The notes below the pieces were generated by a model that made no database searches, was not told where the DNA came from, and saw nothing but the letters and a program-made list of their open reading frames with translations. A stretch of DNA of 64,000 bases. It comes from Tumebacillus permanentifrigoris. Lineage in GTDB: Bacteria; Bacillota; Bacilli; Tumebacillales; Tumebacillaceae. Every line of letters starts with the position of its first letter. Positions within the stretch are counted from its first letter, which is position 1. The DNA lies in NCBI RefSeq assembly GCF_003148565.1, contig NZ_QGGL01000007.1, positions 1-64,000 on the forward strand. The letters are read 5' to 3'. The translations under genes and the position numbers were made by a program. Of the stretch, positions 41,951-51,239 are shown piece by piece.

Positions 41951-42850
41951 GTGAATCTGCGCAAAAGCATCGGCTGGTGGATCATCGGGCTGTTTTTTCT
42001 CGTGCCCGATCTGAACTTGTTCCGCTTGGATCTGCACAGCGGGCACTACTATTGGATGACGAAACGCTTGTCGTATGACCAGCCCTTGCCACTTCTGTTG
42101 ACGATTCTCTTGCTCGTCTTCCTCGTGCTCGGCCTGTCCACATTCCGAGCGCGGCTGTTCTGCACGGCGCTCTGTCCGCACAATACGCTCTCCAAAGGCT
42201 TGCGCTGGCTGGAGCAACACCGGCTCGACCAACCTGTCGCGATCGTGATGACACCGTTGATCGCGTTTACGCTGGTCTCGTATTTCTACGAACCGCACGA
42301 CGCGTGGCGCGGGATCGTGTACGCCGAGTCGCCGATGGCGCTGGCGTTTTTTGCGGTGCTGTGCGTGTTCCTCGGCTGGTTGCTGCTGCGGTTGCGCTCG
42401 AAATTTTGCCAGCATGCTTGCCCCTACGGGTTCTTCCAACACCTGTTCACACCGGCGAATCCGACGCGGCTCGCCAAGACGCTGGTCGCCCTCGTGTTGG
42501 TGCTGCTCGCCGGGGGCATGACGGTGGCGGCACTCCGCACAAGCCGCTCCGAAGTATCGCTACAACAACTCTCCCGCGTGCAGACCGGGCAGAGTATGAC
42601 CTATGTTTACAAACTGGGACTCACCAACAACAACCGCAAGTCCGCAGAGTTGTTCACGATCAAGTTCGATCCGGCTGGCCCGCAGCCGATCGGAGCAGGC
42701 ATCCGGAATGGGCACACCGTCAATCCCGGTGCTACCGAGCAGCTGACATTTGCCTTGCGCACCACCGAACTGGCCACGGTACAGTTTGCCGTCTGCGCCC
42801 AGCGCGAAGGGATCTGCAAACCGTTCTCAACCACACTTTCCGGCCCATGA
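41951..42850 (+). CDS. CcoG-like membrane iron-sulfur protein, shortened
   Basis: A 299-aa membrane protein with five or so helices and two Cys clusters, RARLFCTALCPHNTL (about 68-82) and RSKFCQHACPYGFFQ (about 154-168). These are the paired CxxxCP motifs of the NapH/CcoG (RdxA/FixG) family. The C-terminal third is an Ig-like beta domain, as in CcoG (FixG_C). The 4Fe-4S ferredoxin cluster domain usual in CcoG between these parts is missing. The family assists copper loading of cbb3 oxidases or electron transfer. GTG start behind AAAGGAG. Confidence 0.68.
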   Translation: MNLRKSIGWWIIGLFFLVPDLNLFRLDLHSGHYYWMTKRLSYDQPLPLLLTILLLVFLVLGLSTFRARLFCTALCPHNTLSKGLRWLEQHRLDQPVAIVMTPLIAFTLVSYFYEPHDAWRGIVYAESPMALAFFAVLCVFLGWLLLRLRSKFCQHACPYGFFQHLFTPANPTRLAKTLVALVLVLLAGGMTVAALRTSRSEVSLQQLSRVQTGQSMTYVYKLGLTNNNRKSAELFTIKFDPAGPQPIGAGIRNGHTVNPGATEQLTFALRTTELATVQFAVCAQREGICKPFSTTLSGP

Positions 42851-42851
42851 A

Positions 42852-42884
42852 AAAAGAGGACGACCTGTGGGTTCGTCCTCTTTT
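42852..42884. terminator. terminator between convergent ccoG-like and terC-like genes
   Basis: AAAAGAGGACGA / TCGTCCTCTTTT stem, A-run and T-run on either side. Confidence 0.88.
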
Positions 42885-42892
42885 GACACGAC

Positions 42893-43543
42893 CTATGCGA
42901 CACGCCGGTTGCTCCACATCCCCGCCGCCGATGTCGCGAGGACAGCGATCACATGGAAGCCATACGCAGGCAAGGCCCACGGGGTAACCAGAGCGGAGAC
43001 AAAGTTCTCCTCCAAGATCATCGAACACCCCGTCCAAGTGAGCACGGCGACACCTGCATACATCACCCACGCATAGCGCGACAACAAGCGCACGATCAAA
43101 CCGCTCCCCCAGAGAATGCAGGGAATCGACACCGCGATCCCAAACATCAGCAGGAGCATGTTGCCTTTGGAGATGCCGACGACCGCGAGCACGTTGTCGA
43201 TCGACACGACGAAATCGGCGATCACAATCACGTAGACAGCTTGCATCAACCCGCCGCCTCGACGCATGTCCTTCATCTGCTCATGGTCACCGAGCATCTT
43301 GTACGCGAGGTAGAGCAGGAAAAGCCCGCCGATCAATTTCAGGTACGGCGTGTCCATCAGCAGCACAGCGATGAGCGACAACACCACCCGCAGCCCGACC
43401 GCTCCCATCGTGCCCCAAAAAATCGCCTTTTGCCGCACGCCGTTCGGGAGATGGCGGGTCGCCAGCCCGATCACCAATGCATTGTCAACCGACAAGATCG
43501 CGGAGATCAACAGGATCTCCAACGCCAGCAATAGCTCTTGCAC
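42893..43543 (-). CDS. TerC-family membrane protein (YjbE-like)
   Basis: A 216-aa protein with seven membrane helices. The two family signatures with metal-binding Asp-Asn are AILSVDNALVIGLA (about 15-28) and DFVVSIDNVLAVVGISKG (about 110-127). Relatives export manganese or load it onto secreted proteins. GTG start behind a G-rich site. No yybP-ykoY riboswitch fits in the short upstream region. Confidence 0.88.
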   Translation of the reverse strand: MQELLLALEILLISAILSVDNALVIGLATRHLPNGVRQKAIFWGTMGAVGLRVVLSLIAVLLMDTPYLKLIGGLFLLYLAYKMLGDHEQMKDMRRGGGLMQAVYVIVIADFVVSIDNVLAVVGISKGNMLLLMFGIAVSIPCILWGSGLIVRLLSRYAWVMYAGVAVLTWTGCSMILEENFVSALVTPWALPAYGFHVIAVLATSAAGMWSNRRVA

Positions 43544-43579
43544 GTCCGCCCACCCCCTGCCAGTCTGTCCTCTACTACT

Positions 43580-44125
43580 CTATTCGGCGAGGGAGCGGAA
43601 CATGCGAATCGCGTACTCACACCACTCGATCCACGTCTGCACATAGCGCATGCCAAAATTCAGGGTCAACACGTCACCGATCTGCTCCCGCGTCGGCGCA
43701 TCGACCGCCGCTCCGAGGTTCTCAGTGCCCCAGTTCTGCATCGCGAACAGCACCTGCTCATAGTTCGCTTTGCTGGCTTCGAGGAATTCAATCGCCTGAG
43801 TAGGCGGGATCAGGTGAAAAAGCGAAACGCGCAGCAACGTTTCGTTTTTCATGCTGGGGTTCTTGGGCGCCTCCCCCATCCAGACGAGCAGGTCCTGTAG
43901 GCCCAGGTCGGTCAGCGCGTAAATTTTTTTGTCCGGTCGGTCCTGTTGTTCGACGAGCTGATGGGAAACCAACCCATCGCCCTCCAGCTTCTGCAACTCG
44001 CGGTAGATCTGGGTGTGGTGCGCGTTCCAGAAGTGGCTGATGTGGCTGTGGAACTTTTGCGTCAAGTCATAGCCAGTCAACTGCTCCTTCGACAACAACC
44101 CGAGCACTGCGTATCGTAACGCCAT
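43580..44125 (-). CDS. PadR-family regulator of the RND pump
   Basis: A 181-aa repressor-type protein. The N-terminal winged helix is ALRYAVLGLLSKEQLTGYDLTQKF..HTQIYRELQKLEGDGLV, and the C-terminal helical domain (about 95-181) is the Vir-like dimerisation region of PadR subfamily 1. It is divergent from the RND gene, and a PadR-type operator lies between them, so it probably represses the pump and itself. ATG 44125 follows GAGGGA. Confidence 0.88.
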   Translation of the reverse strand: MALRYAVLGLLSKEQLTGYDLTQKFHSHISHFWNAHHTQIYRELQKLEGDGLVSHQLVEQQDRPDKKIYALTDLGLQDLLVWMGEAPKNPSMKNETLLRVSLFHLIPPTQAIEFLEASKANYEQVLFAMQNWGTENLGAAVDAPTREQIGDVLTLNFGMRYVQTWIEWCEYAIRMFRSLAE

Positions 44126-44214
44126 CTGGCATCCCTCACATCTTATGCTACAAAAGTTATACAAAATGATTGCAGTCCTGTCACATGGGTGCTAAGATAG
44201 GATTGCCAAATCAT

Positions 44215-44230
44215 ATGTGACTATACACAT
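44215..44230. promoter_or_regulatory. PadR-type operator
   Basis: ATGT-GACTATAC-ACAT is an exact ATGT-N8-ACAT palindrome, the known PadR site pattern, in the shared upstream region of the padR and RND genes. The outer flank extends it to TATGTG..CACATA. Confidence 0.7.
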
Positions 44231-44259
44231 AATACTACAGCAGTAGAGAGGGTGGTACC

Positions 44260-47200
44260 ATGAACTTTTTAACCCGCGTCTCGTTGAAGAATCCTGTCGC
44301 GATCTTCATCTTGTCATTCCTGCTGATCGTCGGGGGCTTGTTCTCCTTTCAGTCGCTGAAAGTCGATCTGTTGCCAAATATCGAGTTCCCGCAACTCTCG
44401 ATTGAGGCGGTCTATCCGGGCGCCTCGCCACAGGACGTCGAAAAGCAAGTCACCAGTATCTTAGAAAAGCAATTCAAGGGCATCCAAGGCATCGACAAGA
44501 TGTCCTCGCAATCGTTTGAATCGATTGCGCTGATCCAATTGCAGTTCCCATTTGGCACCAATATGGACGATGTGACCCAACAGGTGCAGAGCCTGATCAC
44601 ATCTGCGCAACTGCCTGACAGGGTCGAGCCGAAAGTCAACCGCTTTTCGTTTGGCTCGTTCCCGGTTCTGAATGCGGCAGTATTTGCCAAGGACGGTCGC
44701 AACGCTCAGGACGTGCTGGTCAACGACATCCAGCCGCAATTGGAGAAGATCCCCGGTGTGAACTCCGTCTCCATCGGCGGTACGGAGTCCGAGTTGGTCA
44801 ACATCCAAGTCAACAAGGAAGCGGCGCTGAAAAAAGGGCTATCGCTGGCGAAGATTCAGGAGACGATCAAAGGCAAATTCGTCTCGATGCCAGCGGGTTC
44901 GGTCGTCAACGACTCGATCCTGATCCCGATCCGCGTTGAGGAAAAACTGCTCACCGTCGCCGATCTGGAGCAGATGCAACTCGACGTTCAAACTGCGCAA
45001 CCCAGTACAGGTGCAGGCACCGGTGGCACTGGCATGGGCGCTCCTGGTGCTTCCAGCAACGTCGCTCCCGCACCCGTCCTGCTCCGCGACATCGCCACGA
45101 TCAAAACCGAGACCTCGCGTCCGGAGATCACCCGCTTCAATGACAAGGAAGCCATCGCGCTCGCCCTGACCAAAAAGCAGGACTCCAACACCGTCGAAGT
45201 CGTGGACAGAGCTCGTACCATCCTCGATGCCAACCATGACAAAATTGACTACGCGATCGTGTTCGACCAAGCGGATGGCATCAAGAAATCGGTCAACTCG
45301 CTGATCCGTGAAGGCTTGCTCGGCGCGCTGTTCGCTTCACTTGCCGTCCTGCTGTTCCTGCGCAACATCCGGGCGACGATCATCGCCGTGCTCTCGATCC
45401 CGCTGTCGTTGTTGGTCTCCTCGATTTTCCTCGCCCAAGCGGGCATCACGTTGAACACCATGACGCTCGGAGGGATGGCGGTCGCCGTCGGGCGCGTCGT
45501 CGATGACTCGATCGTCGTCATCGAGAATATCTTCCGCCGCATCAAGCACAACCCGGAAGGTCTCGACAAAAAAGCACTCACCCTCGCCGCGACCCGCGAG
45601 ATGCTCAAAGCGATCACCTCGTCCACACTGACGACGATCGTCGTGTTCCTGCCGCTCGGTTTCGTCGGTGGTGTCGTCGGCCAGTTCTTCCTGCCGTTTG
45701 CGCTGACCATCGTGTTCGCGTTGGCTGCTTCGCTGGTCGTCTCGATCACGCTGACGCCGCTGCTCTCGCGCTACTCATTTGCCAAACTCAAGCACGAAGA
45801 GACGGAAGGCAAGCTCCAACAGTGGTATGGTCGCCTGATCGACGCCTCCCTCCGCAAAAAGTGGGTGGTGTTCGCAGTCTGCATCCCGCTGTTGCTCGCC
45901 TCCTTCGGACTCGCTGGCAAACTCGGCTTCGTGTTCCTGCCCAACGAGAAGCAGAAAACGATCATCGCCAACGTCTCCCTCCCAGCCTCCACCGTCCTCG
46001 ACAAGACCAACCAAGTCTCGCTGGATGTGGAAACCATGTTGCGTGGCCGCGCCGAGACCGTGCAATCGGTCTTTGTCGGCATCGGTTCCCGCGACTTCAC
46101 CACCGGGCTGAAAAAGGAAAACACCTTCCAATACTACATCTCGTTGAAAGAGACGGCAGACACCACCGCCGAGGTCAACGCGCTCAACGAGCAGATCAAG
46201 TCGATCGTCGGCAAGACCTCCGACAAAGCCACGATCACGGTACAAGAGATGTCCTCTGGCGGCCCGCCGTCGAACAACAACATCGACATCGATCTCTATT
46301 CGAACGACCAAACCAAGCTCCTCGCCGCTTCCCGAGCTGTGGAAGACAAACTCAAGGAACATGCGGAGCTCAGCTATATCAAAAGCAATCTCTCCGATAC
46401 ACAGCGCCAATGGGTGATCAAAATCGATACCGACAAGGCGGCAACCTATGGCGTTTCTGGCTACACCGTGCTCGGCCTCACCGCCGACCAGACCCGCCCG
46501 GTCTCGGTCGGGACGCTGGCGCTCGACGGCAAGGATCGTTCTGTGCAACTTTCCTACGACAAACCGCTGGCCTCGAAATCCGAACTCGAAGACCTCACCC
46601 TGTTCGGCACCAAAGGTCCGGTCCAGCTCAAGCAGATCGCCGAAGTCCAAGAGATCGACGCCGTCTCTGCCATTCAGAAAAACGACGGCAAAGTCTTCGC
46701 CCGCGTCTCCGCGACCGTCGAAGGCACCAACGTCCAGCAAGTTTCGGCTGCTGTGCAACAGGACATCACAGACCACGTCAAACTCCCGGACGGCGTCTCG
46801 CTGGTCGCAGGTGGCGGTTCTGATGAGACGACCAAGACCTTCCAGCAACTCGGCCTCGCGATGGGTGTCGCGGTCGGTCTCGTCTACCTCGTCATGCTGT
46901 TCACGTTTGGCCAAGCGCGCATCCCGTTCATCATCCTGACCTCGCTGTTGTTCGTCCCAACCGGTGCCTTGATCGGTCTGTATGCGGCCGGTGAACCGAT
47001 CTCGATCTCAGCGATGATCGGGGTGCTGATGCTGATCGGGATCGTCGTCACCAATGCGATCGTCCTCGTCGACCGCGTTGGGCAAAACCGCGACAACGGC
47101 ATGCCGATTCGCGCCTCGCTGATCGAAGCCGGCAAGACCCGCCTGCGTCCGATCATCATGACGGCGTTCGCCACGATCTGCGCCCTGCTCCCGCTGGCGT

Positions 47201-47355
47201 TCACCGCAGCAGAAGGCAACCTGATCTCGCGCGGACTCGCTGTCGTCGTGATCGGAGGACTGACCACCGCTACGCTGCTCACGCTGGTGATTGTCCCGGT
47301 CATGTACGAACTGTTCTTCCGCCGTCAACACCGCAAGGAACAAGCACAGGTATAA
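44260..47355 (+). CDS. RND-superfamily multidrug exporter (AcrB/SwrC-like)
   Basis: A 1031-aa inner-membrane pump. The typical N-terminus FLTRVSLKNPVAIFILSFLL is followed by two large extracellular loops and twelve helices in two halves. The helix-4 region carries GGMAVAVGRVVDDSIVVIENIFR with the proton-relay Asp pair, and the second half has LLTLVIVP. It resembles SwrC of Bacillus, which exports surfactin and other amphiphiles. No adaptor or outer-membrane partner is present, as expected in a Gram-positive. PadR control is likely. Confidence 0.92.
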   Translation: MNFLTRVSLKNPVAIFILSFLLIVGGLFSFQSLKVDLLPNIEFPQLSIEAVYPGASPQDVEKQVTSILEKQFKGIQGIDKMSSQSFESIALIQLQFPFGTNMDDVTQQVQSLITSAQLPDRVEPKVNRFSFGSFPVLNAAVFAKDGRNAQDVLVNDIQPQLEKIPGVNSVSIGGTESELVNIQVNKEAALKKGLSLAKIQETIKGKFVSMPAGSVVNDSILIPIRVEEKLLTVADLEQMQLDVQTAQPSTGAGTGGTGMGAPGASSNVAPAPVLLRDIATIKTETSRPEITRFNDKEAIALALTKKQDSNTVEVVDRARTILDANHDKIDYAIVFDQADGIKKSVNSLIREGLLGALFASLAVLLFLRNIRATIIAVLSIPLSLLVSSIFLAQAGITLNTMTLGGMAVAVGRVVDDSIVVIENIFRRIKHNPEGLDKKALTLAATREMLKAITSSTLTTIVVFLPLGFVGGVVGQFFLPFALTIVFALAASLVVSITLTPLLSRYSFAKLKHEETEGKLQQWYGRLIDASLRKKWVVFAVCIPLLLASFGLAGKLGFVFLPNEKQKTIIANVSLPASTVLDKTNQVSLDVETMLRGRAETVQSVFVGIGSRDFTTGLKKENTFQYYISLKETADTTAEVNALNEQIKSIVGKTSDKATITVQEMSSGGPPSNNNIDIDLYSNDQTKLLAASRAVEDKLKEHAELSYIKSNLSDTQRQWVIKIDTDKAATYGVSGYTVLGLTADQTRPVSVGTLALDGKDRSVQLSYDKPLASKSELEDLTLFGTKGPVQLKQIAEVQEIDAVSAIQKNDGKVFARVSATVEGTNVQQVSAAVQQDITDHVKLPDGVSLVAGGGSDETTKTFQQLGLAMGVAVGLVYLVMLFTFGQARIPFIILTSLLFVPTGALIGLYAAGEPISISAMIGVLMLIGIVVTNAIVLVDRVGQNRDNGMPIRASLIEAGKTRLRPIIMTAFATICALLPLAFTAAEGNLISRGLAVVVIGGLTTATLLTLVIVPVMYELFFRRQHRKEQAQV

Positions 47356-47366
47356 AAATCCAGTAG

Positions 47367-47403
47367 AAAAAAAGGAAGCCCTCGGCGGAGGGCTTCCTTT
47401 TTT
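47367..47403 (+). terminator. terminator of the RND gene
   Basis: AAGGAAGCCCT / AGGGCTTCCTT stem with T-run. Confidence 0.9.
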
Positions 47404-47422
47404 GTATGCCGATCAGATCCGA

Positions 47423-47971
47423 TCAGATGCCTTTCTCGTTGAGCTCCTGCAAAAACGTATCCAACCACTCCAGCTCCGTCTGGTGATGGAGCCAGCCGTT
47501 TTTCAACAGGTGGCGGGTGCTCCAATGCGTGGGCTCGTCCTGCTGCGCCAAGCATTGGTTCAGGTGATCCAACTGTTTGGCGATCTGCTTGCGGCGCTTG
47601 TGCAAGGCTTTGCGAATCATCGGCGCATCGGCAAAGCGGGCAAACATCAACGCGGGGTACAAGGGGTGGTACTGCGGCGTTTCGGCCTCGAATTGCTTTT
47701 TGAGCAACTCTTGGAACCGCTCCCGTCCTTGATCGGTGATCTGGTAGACGGTCTTGTCAGGACGACGACTGTCGTGCACCACTTCCTTGACCGTGATGTC
47801 CCCGCGCTTGTGGAGCATCTCGAAGTTGTAGTAGACGGTGCCGATGTTCAGTTTGACCATCTGTTCCCACGACCGCTCCTTGAGCACCTGCATCACTTCA
47901 TAGGGATGCAGGTCTTCTGAATAGAGCAGTCCGAGGATCAGCAGCGCTACCTGATTTCGTCCCTCTCTCAC
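47423..47971 (-). CDS. PadR-family regulator co-transcribed with the MFS pump
   Basis: A 182-aa winged-helix protein: VALLILGLLYSEDLHPYEVMQVLKE, then LNIGTVYYNFEMLHKRGDI and the wing DSRRPDKTVYQIT, with a C-terminal dimerisation helix. It begins with GTG in a GTGA overlap with the stop codon of the MFS gene, so it is translated in the same operon and probably senses the pump's substrates. Confidence 0.88.
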   Translation of the reverse strand: MREGRNQVALLILGLLYSEDLHPYEVMQVLKERSWEQMVKLNIGTVYYNFEMLHKRGDITVKEVVHDSRRPDKTVYQITDQGRERFQELLKKQFEAETPQYHPLYPALMFARFADAPMIRKALHKRRKQIAKQLDHLNQCLAQQDEPTHWSTRHLLKNGWLHHQTELEWLDTFLQELNEKGI

Positions 47972-49518
47972 ATCGATTGTTTTGCTTGCTGTTTGGCTTT
48001 GCGGGCGGTGTAGTTTTGCTCAGCTCGGTCACCAGCGACAATTCCGAATACTGCGCAAGCCAAGCAGAGACCCATGATCACGAGGAACACGATCGAGATC
48101 GAGTCACTGAGCGCAATCTGCAATTGATGGAAGACATCCTGCGGAATCATCGCTCGCGCTTGTTCAGAGAACAGCGCACGCGGGTCCTTGAGATGTTCCA
48201 GCTTGTCCGCCGGGATGGTCGTGCCTTGGAAGGCATCGGTGACCGCGTTTGCCATCTTGTTGTTGACGATCAAGCTGAGCAGCGAGATCCCGATCGCCAT
48301 ACCGATGTTGCGCTGGAAGGAGATCAGCGAGGACGCGATGCTGACTTGCGCTTGGGTGACCGTCCCTTGCATCATCGCAATCGGAATCGGGAACAGCGGG
48401 CCGAGACCGATGCCGAGCACGACCATCGAGATCACGACGTACAGGTTGGTGGAGTCCAAGTTTAGTCGAGACAACATGAACGCACCGCCCGCCATGATCA
48501 GCGAGGAGACAACTTGGATCGGACGATACGGCATGCGTTGCATCATCGCGCCTGCCGCGCCCGATCCGACGACCAAACCGATCATCATCGGTGTCACCAA
48601 GTCACCTGCTTTGGTTGCAGAACCGCCGATGACGCCTTGGATGAACAGCGGAATGTAGGAAGCACCGCCGAGCAGGATGGCGCCCATCAGGAAGGCCGAA
48701 GCGTTCGAAGAGACGACGCCGTTGTTTTTGAAGAGTTGCAGCGGGATGATCGGATCGACCGCGCGACGTTCGATGAAGAAGAACGCGATCAGCAACACAA
48801 GCGATGCACCCAACAGCGAGATGATCTGCCAAGAGCCCCATTCGTATTGCTTGCCAGCCGAAGCCAGGCCGTACATCAGGGCGAGAATCGACAGGGTCAG
48901 AGTAATCGAACCTGTGTAGTCGATGACGATCTTTTTGGATTTGTCGCGAACGGTGAGGTTTTTGTAGTAGACGAGGATGAGCAGGATCGCGACTACGCCG
49001 ATCGGGACGTTGACGTAGAAGATCCAATGCCAGGAGAAGTATTCGGTGAAGTAGCCGCCGATCGTCGGGCCGATCGCGGAGGCGAGGCCAAAGATCGCGG
49101 AGAACAGACCTTGCATCTTGCCGCGCTGTTCAATCGGGAAGATCTCGATGATCATCGCGTAGGTGATCGGGAACATCGCAGCCGCACCGAAGCCTTGGAT
49201 GGCGCGGAACGCGATCAGTTGTGACATCGTTTCGGACGTCCCGGAGAGATACGAACCGAGCACGAACACCACGAGACCCAACACATAAAACTGTTTCTTG
49301 CCGTAGAGGTCAGCGAGCTTGCCGAAGATCGGGATAAACGTGGTGGAAGTCAGCAGGTACGCAGAGAACACCCAGGAGAAGATGTCCAGCCCCCCAAGTT
49401 CAGAAACGACGGTCGGCATGGCAGTAGACACGATCGTGTTGTCCAGCGATGCCATCAACATCCCCAGCAACATCGCGGTGATGATCAAAGGTCTGTTGGA
49501 AACTTGCGGTTGACTCAT
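47968..49518 (-). CDS. DHA2-family MFS multidrug exporter (14 TM, EmrB/QacA type)
   Basis: A 516-aa membrane protein with fourteen helices. The first helix has LDNTIVSTAMPTV, the DHA2 motif; loop 2-3 has GKLADLYGKKQFY (motif A) and helix 5 has GPTIGGYFTEYFSWHWIFYVNVPIG (motif C). It would export drugs or toxic amphiphiles by proton exchange. ATG 49518 follows GGAGG by seven bases. A PadR regulator gene overlaps its end. Confidence 0.92.
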   Translation of the reverse strand: MSQPQVSNRPLIITAMLLGMLMASLDNTIVSTAMPTVVSELGGLDIFSWVFSAYLLTSTTFIPIFGKLADLYGKKQFYVLGLVVFVLGSYLSGTSETMSQLIAFRAIQGFGAAAMFPITYAMIIEIFPIEQRGKMQGLFSAIFGLASAIGPTIGGYFTEYFSWHWIFYVNVPIGVVAILLILVYYKNLTVRDKSKKIVIDYTGSITLTLSILALMYGLASAGKQYEWGSWQIISLLGASLVLLIAFFFIERRAVDPIIPLQLFKNNGVVSSNASAFLMGAILLGGASYIPLFIQGVIGGSATKAGDLVTPMMIGLVVGSGAAGAMMQRMPYRPIQVVSSLIMAGGAFMLSRLNLDSTNLYVVISMVVLGIGLGPLFPIPIAMMQGTVTQAQVSIASSLISFQRNIGMAIGISLLSLIVNNKMANAVTDAFQGTTIPADKLEHLKDPRALFSEQARAMIPQDVFHQLQIALSDSISIVFLVIMGLCLACAVFGIVAGDRAEQNYTARKAKQQAKQSM

Positions 49519-49562
49519 GTTGAAGCCTCCAATCCTAATATTCAAATTTGAGTAACACTACA

Positions 49563-49590
49563 GGTATATCGTACTACAATCAACAACCAA
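49563..49590 (-). promoter_or_regulatory. promoter of the MFS-padR operon
   Basis: On the minus strand TTGGTT (49590-49585) and TATACC (49568-49563) with a 16-base spacer. No ATGT-N8-ACAT site is seen here. Confidence 0.45.
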
Positions 49591-49631
49591 GTTCATATGC
49601 CAAAAGTAAGAGATTAACTAAAAACGCTATA

Positions 49632-49661
49632 TTGACAAGAATACGTTTTATAAATTAAAAT
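49632..49661 (+). promoter_or_regulatory. promoter of the secreted amidase-domain gene
   Basis: TTGACA (49632-49637) and TAAAAT (49656-49661) with an 18-base spacer in an AT-rich stretch. Confidence 0.55.
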
Positions 49662-49719
49662 AGGTATGCATTACAAATCATTCTCAATTTTCCGCACAAT
49701 AGAAATGGGAGGTTGTATC

Positions 49720-50799
49720 ATGAAAAAAGGTTTCTTGACCGCACTGGTCGCAGGCGCTGTTCTCGCATCTGCTGGCACTGCGGGTTCCGCATCCGCTGCT
49801 GTCACCACGCCGGCTGATCTGGTCAAAGCAACGCTGGCTGATCGTTCCGCCGCTCTGCAAGACGGCAACTCGGTTGCACTCGACGCACACTACCTCGCGT
49901 CCGCTTCCAAACTGAAAGCACATGAGCAACAACGCGTCCAAAAGCTCCGCAAACAACTCCAAGATACCTGGCCGGGCAAGATCATCTCGATCACCTCGAC
50001 GCCGAAAGTTGCCTCCACCGATGTCACGGGCAATTCGGCAACCGTCAAGGCTTACGACGAGATGGAGATCGTCTGGATCCCGACACAGGATGCATACACC
50101 GAAACGATCGTCGCCAAAGGCCCGAACGGCGAGATCACCTCGAAGTTTGGCACTTGGCATGATGTCGCGCTGGCTAACGTTGGCGGCAAGTGGTTGATCA
50201 CGTCCGACTCCTACGATGAAGGTCCCGGTCTGACCAAGTCTCCGGACTTCGTCGCCCCGAAGTCCAGCACGCTCGACAGCTATGAGCCGCAAGCGCTGAC
50301 CCCGGGCACCCAACCGCAAACGCTCTACACGTGGACGTACAACCACCAAGCGGCGGCAAACTATGCGGATGCCTACTGGTCTTCCTACAACGGCAGCTAC
50401 AAAAACTTCAACCCGGTCGGCGGCGACTGCGCGAACTTCGTCTCCCAGTCCCTGCGTGCAGGCGGCCAACCGGATGACGGCTCTTGGTACTACCGCAACG
50501 CAGGCGGCTCCACCGCAGACGATGCATGGACCTATGCATGGGTCAACAACCAAGGCCTGCGCGATTGGGCTCGCAACACTTCGCGCGGTATCACCTACTC
50601 CGACTACAGCCAACTGATGGTCGGCGACATCGTCAACTACGACTGGGATTGGAACGGTACGTATGACCACGTGACGATCGTCGTCCAAGCGGGCGCGAAC
50701 GCGCTGATCGACTCCCACAACAACGACCGCTATCATGTTCCTTACAACTACAGCTCGAGCCAAGGCATGAGCTTCACGCACCTGTACACGTGGCCGTAA
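49720..50799 (+). CDS. secreted amidase-domain (amidase_6) protein
   Basis: A 359-aa secreted protein. The signal peptide MKKGFLTALVAGAVLASA... is cleaved near ASA-A. A helical and beta N-terminal half (about 30-180) leads to the putative amidase domain. That begins with YNHQAAANYADAYW, has the conserved NPVGGDCANFVSQSLRAGG with its likely catalytic Cys, and a His in TYDHVTIVVQ. This matches the amidase_6 family of Bacillales secreted proteins, presumed cell-wall hydrolases. ATG follows GGGAGG. Confidence 0.85.
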   Translation: MKKGFLTALVAGAVLASAGTAGSASAAVTTPADLVKATLADRSAALQDGNSVALDAHYLASASKLKAHEQQRVQKLRKQLQDTWPGKIISITSTPKVASTDVTGNSATVKAYDEMEIVWIPTQDAYTETIVAKGPNGEITSKFGTWHDVALANVGGKWLITSDSYDEGPGLTKSPDFVAPKSSTLDSYEPQALTPGTQPQTLYTWTYNHQAAANYADAYWSSYNGSYKNFNPVGGDCANFVSQSLRAGGQPDDGSWYYRNAGGSTADDAWTYAWVNNQGLRDWARNTSRGITYSDYSQLMVGDIVNYDWDWNGTYDHVTIVVQAGANALIDSHNNDRYHVPYNYSSSQGMSFTHLYTWP

Positions 50800-50805
50800 G
50801 AGGTC

Positions 50806-50843
50806 AAAAAGGGACGCCCCCGCTTCGGGAGGCGTCCCTTTTC
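50806..50843 (+). terminator. terminator of the amidase-domain gene
   Basis: AAAAGGGACGCC / GGCGTCCCTTTT stem. Confidence 0.9.
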
Positions 50844-50873
50844 TACATCCGCATCGCGCCAGATCGTGCCAGC

Positions 50874-50905
50874 AAAAAAAGACCCTCGGATATCCGAGGG
50901 TCTTC
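50874..50905 (-). terminator. terminator of the cold-shock gene
   Basis: A perfect palindrome at 50881-50902 (GACCCTCGGAT and its complement), then a T-run on the minus strand. Confidence 0.88.
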
Positions 50906-50922
50906 TATACGATAAGTAGTAG

Positions 50923-51123
50923 TTAGGCTTTGGTTACGTTAGCAGCTTGAGCGCCACGCGGGCCGGTAATGGTATCGAAGTTGACGCGTTGGCCTTCTTC
51001 GAGGGTTTTGAAACCGTCGCCTTGGATCGCGGAGTAATGGACGAATACGTCTTCGCCGCCATCAACGGAGATGAAACCATAACCTTTTTCAGCGTTGAAC
51101 CATTTTACTGTACCTTGTTGCAT
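50923..51123 (-). CDS. cold-shock protein (CspA family)
   Basis: A 66-aa OB-fold RNA/DNA-binding protein with RNP1 KGYGFISV and RNP2 DVFVHYSAI. It binds single-stranded nucleic acid and acts as an RNA chaperone. The start is the ATG with AGGAGG ten bases upstream. The promoter lies about 120 bases upstream, giving the long 5' leader typical of csp genes. Confidence 0.95.
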   Translation of the reverse strand: MQQGTVKWFNAEKGYGFISVDGGEDVFVHYSAIQGDGFKTLEEGQRVNFDTITGPRGAQAANVTKA

Positions 51124-51239
51124 GTTCAAAAAACCTCCTGCGCGCTCTGCGTGAACGCGTTGTTACCACTTGTTCGCAATCTGTTTCAAGCATTCCGTTG
51201 AATCAAGAAGGGCAAATGGCTGTCTACTAGACATTTCTC

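Noticed and set aside
43544-43579. yybP-ykoY manganese riboswitch before the TerC-type gene
   Set aside because: Only about 35 bases separate it from the padR stop codon, too short for that riboswitch.
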